Shown piece by piece: positions 63,045-64,000 of a stretch of DNA of 64,000 nt (position 1 is the stretch's first letter; every line of letters begins with the position of its first letter). The translations under genes were made by a program, and so were the position numbers. The stretch spans positions 3,906,001 to 3,970,000 of the forward strand of contig VRMN01000001.1 of NCBI GenBank assembly GCA_008690995.1, read 5' to 3'. This DNA is from Porphyridium purpureum. Taxonomy: Eukaryota; Rhodophyta; Bangiophyceae; Porphyridiales; Porphyridiaceae. The notes beneath the pieces were generated by a model. It was not told the origin of the DNA. It was given only the letters and a program-made list of their open reading frames with translations, and did no database searches.

Positions 63045-64000
63045 CTACTGAGAGACATTCTTGTGCCGCAGGAAGCCCGAGATGAACGGTGCGAGCTCGC
63101 CGTCCACCACGCCATCGACGTCGCTTGTTTCAATGCCCGTGCGAGTATCCTTGACAAGCTTGTATGGTGCAAAGACATAGTTGCGGATTTGCGTGCCCCA
63201 TGAAGCCTCGATGGCGTCGCCACGGATGTCCGCGAGGCGCTGCACGCGCTGCTCCTTTGCGATGACAACGAGCCGCGCGCGGAGCATGCGGAACGCACGC
63301 TCCTTGTTCAAGAGCTGCGAGCGCTCCTGCGCACAACGAACTGCAATGCCTGTAGGCAAGTGCACGACGCGAACCGCTGTCTCGACCTTGTTCACGTTTT
63401 GACCGCCCTTTCCGCCAGCGCGCATCGTCGTCACCTCGACGTCCTTGTCTGGAATCTCAATCTGCGGTCCGTCCTCACTGCCGGTATCTTCCTCCAGAAT
63501 CGGCATCACCTCTACGCTTGCAAAGCTTGTCTGGCGTTTGCCCTGCGCATTGTACGGGCTGATGCGCACCAGCCGATGTGTGCCGTGCTCAGACTTCATA
63601 TATCCATACGCATATGCACTATCTACTTCAAGCAGCGCCGACTTGATTCCGCCGCCATCTCCGTCAGTGACATCCAGCAGCCGCACGGTGTAACCACGCT
63701 TCGACGTGTAGCGTTCATACATTCGAAGAAGCATCTCAGCCCAGTCCTGCGCGTCCGTTCCTCCCGCGCCGGCCGTGATCAGCAATGTACAACCGCACGC
63801 GTCAAACTCACCAGACAACATGAGCTCGAGTTCATAGGCGTCTAGCTCGTTCTCAAGCTCGCGGAGCTCGGCTTGCGCCTCCACAAGAAACTCATGCTCC
63901 TCCTCACCCAACAGTTCTTGCTGCTCGGCAAAGGACGTTGGATCCATGGCCGAAGATAAATCAGATTCGCCGTGACGACTGCTGCTAGGAGTGCCACTCA
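63045..64000 (-). CDS. prfB: Bacterial-type peptide chain release factor 2 (partial), probably plastid
   Basis: The C-terminal ~317 residues of an RF2, which ends translation at UGA/UAA on bacterial-type ribosomes. Visible: [19 protein letters not shown] (start of domain 2), the codon-reading tripeptide region [17 protein letters not shown], where the usual SPF is SPY, and the peptidyl-tRNA hydrolysis motif [17 protein letters not shown] with GGQ intact. The frame stays open to the right edge. An ATG at 63947 would leave out most of domain 1, so the true start, transit peptide and first ~100 residues probably lie beyond the window. Location in plastid or mitochondrion is inferred from absence of RF2 in the cytosol; similarity to chloroplast PrfB favours plastid. 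Confidence 0.9.
   Translation of the reverse strand, partial: SGTPSSSRHGESDLSSAMDPTSFAEQQELLGEEEHEFLVEAQAELRELENELDAYELELMLSGEFDACGCTLLITAGAGGTDAQDWAEMLLRMYERYTSKRGYTVRLLDVTDGDGGGIKSALLEVDSAYAYGYMKSEHGTHRLVRISPYNAQGKRQTSFASVEVMPILEEDTGSEDGPQIEIPDKDVEVTTMRAGGKGGQNVNKVETAVRVVHLPTGIAVRCAQERSQLLNKERAFRMLRARLVVIAKEQRVQRLADIRGDAIEASWGTQIRNYVFAPYKLVKDTRTGIETSDVDGVVDGELAPFISGFLRHKNVSQ

Noticed and set aside
1-64000. Bacterial or organellar origin of the window (sigma factor, RF2, GMP synthetase, GNAT)
   Set aside because: Eukaryote-specific genes are interleaved throughout, spacing and leaders are eukaryotic, and the bacterial-type genes are ones expected in an algal nucleus.

Overview
The window looks like nuclear DNA of a compact-genome, plastid-bearing eukaryote, most consistent with a unicellular red alga of the Porphyridium type. 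This is an inference from gene content, not a species identification. The reasons are: eukaryote-only genes (COP9 subunit, GRASP, PEX2, Sec8, V-ATPase C, NUS1, ATAD2-type AAA-bromodomain protein, topoisomerase II); nuclear genes for plastid proteins (sigma factor, fibrillin, a bacterial-type release factor 2, probably a La-motif RNA-binding protein), some with an early Phe in the N-terminal extension as in red-lineage transit peptides; nearly all genes uninterrupted by introns; and short intergenic spaces. About 30 genes are supported. They sit on both strands with no operons, often as divergent pairs sharing a 0.1-2 kb promoter or as convergent pairs with 60-450 bases between stop codons. All starts given here are ATG codons; in-frame GTG/TTG extensions upstream were not used.

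Layout. 1-9.4 kb: CSN2, plastid sigma factor, then two paralogous helical-bundle proteins (degenerate hemerythrin-like by my reading) on either side of a two-domain GNAT acetyltransferase. 10-17 kb: a small two-span membrane protein, a 1359-aa helical-repeat protein with a polyglutamine tract, and in its upstream region a 729-bp foldback DNA element with perfect 124-bp terminal inverted repeats. 17.9-26 kb: ATAD2/Yta7-like chromatin ATPase, an unknown protein and a HAD-fold protein. 26.7-38.9 kb: GRASP, PEX2, V-ATPase C, ABCF2, La-motif protein, GMP synthetase and a glycolate-oxidase-family enzyme ending in SKL. 39-52.6 kb: mitoribosomal protein mS33 (the one gene with a convincing intron), exocyst Sec8, fibrillin with 11-residue helical repeats, topoisomerase II lacking its C-terminal domain, Bax inhibitor-1 and a Rossmann-fold protein. 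54-64 kb: cyclin-box protein, two unknown proteins (one with a duplicated 44-residue module), C2 protein, NUS1, an HhH DNA glycosylase and release factor 2 running off the right edge.

Shared themes. Peroxisome (PEX2 and an SKL-tailed flavin oxidase), plastid gene expression (sigma factor, RF2, La protein), secretion (GRASP, Sec8, NUS1, V-ATPase) and DNA maintenance are represented, but neighbours do not form pathways. The strongest non-coding signal is a recurrent GTACAGT(G/T) word in intergenic DNA, often pointing in the direction of transcription and sometimes next to a TATA box; it is also carried in both arms of the foldback element. Purine-rich (GA) leaders before the ATG are a second shared trait. 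I found no convincing tRNA or rRNA gene, no CRISPR array and no retroelement.
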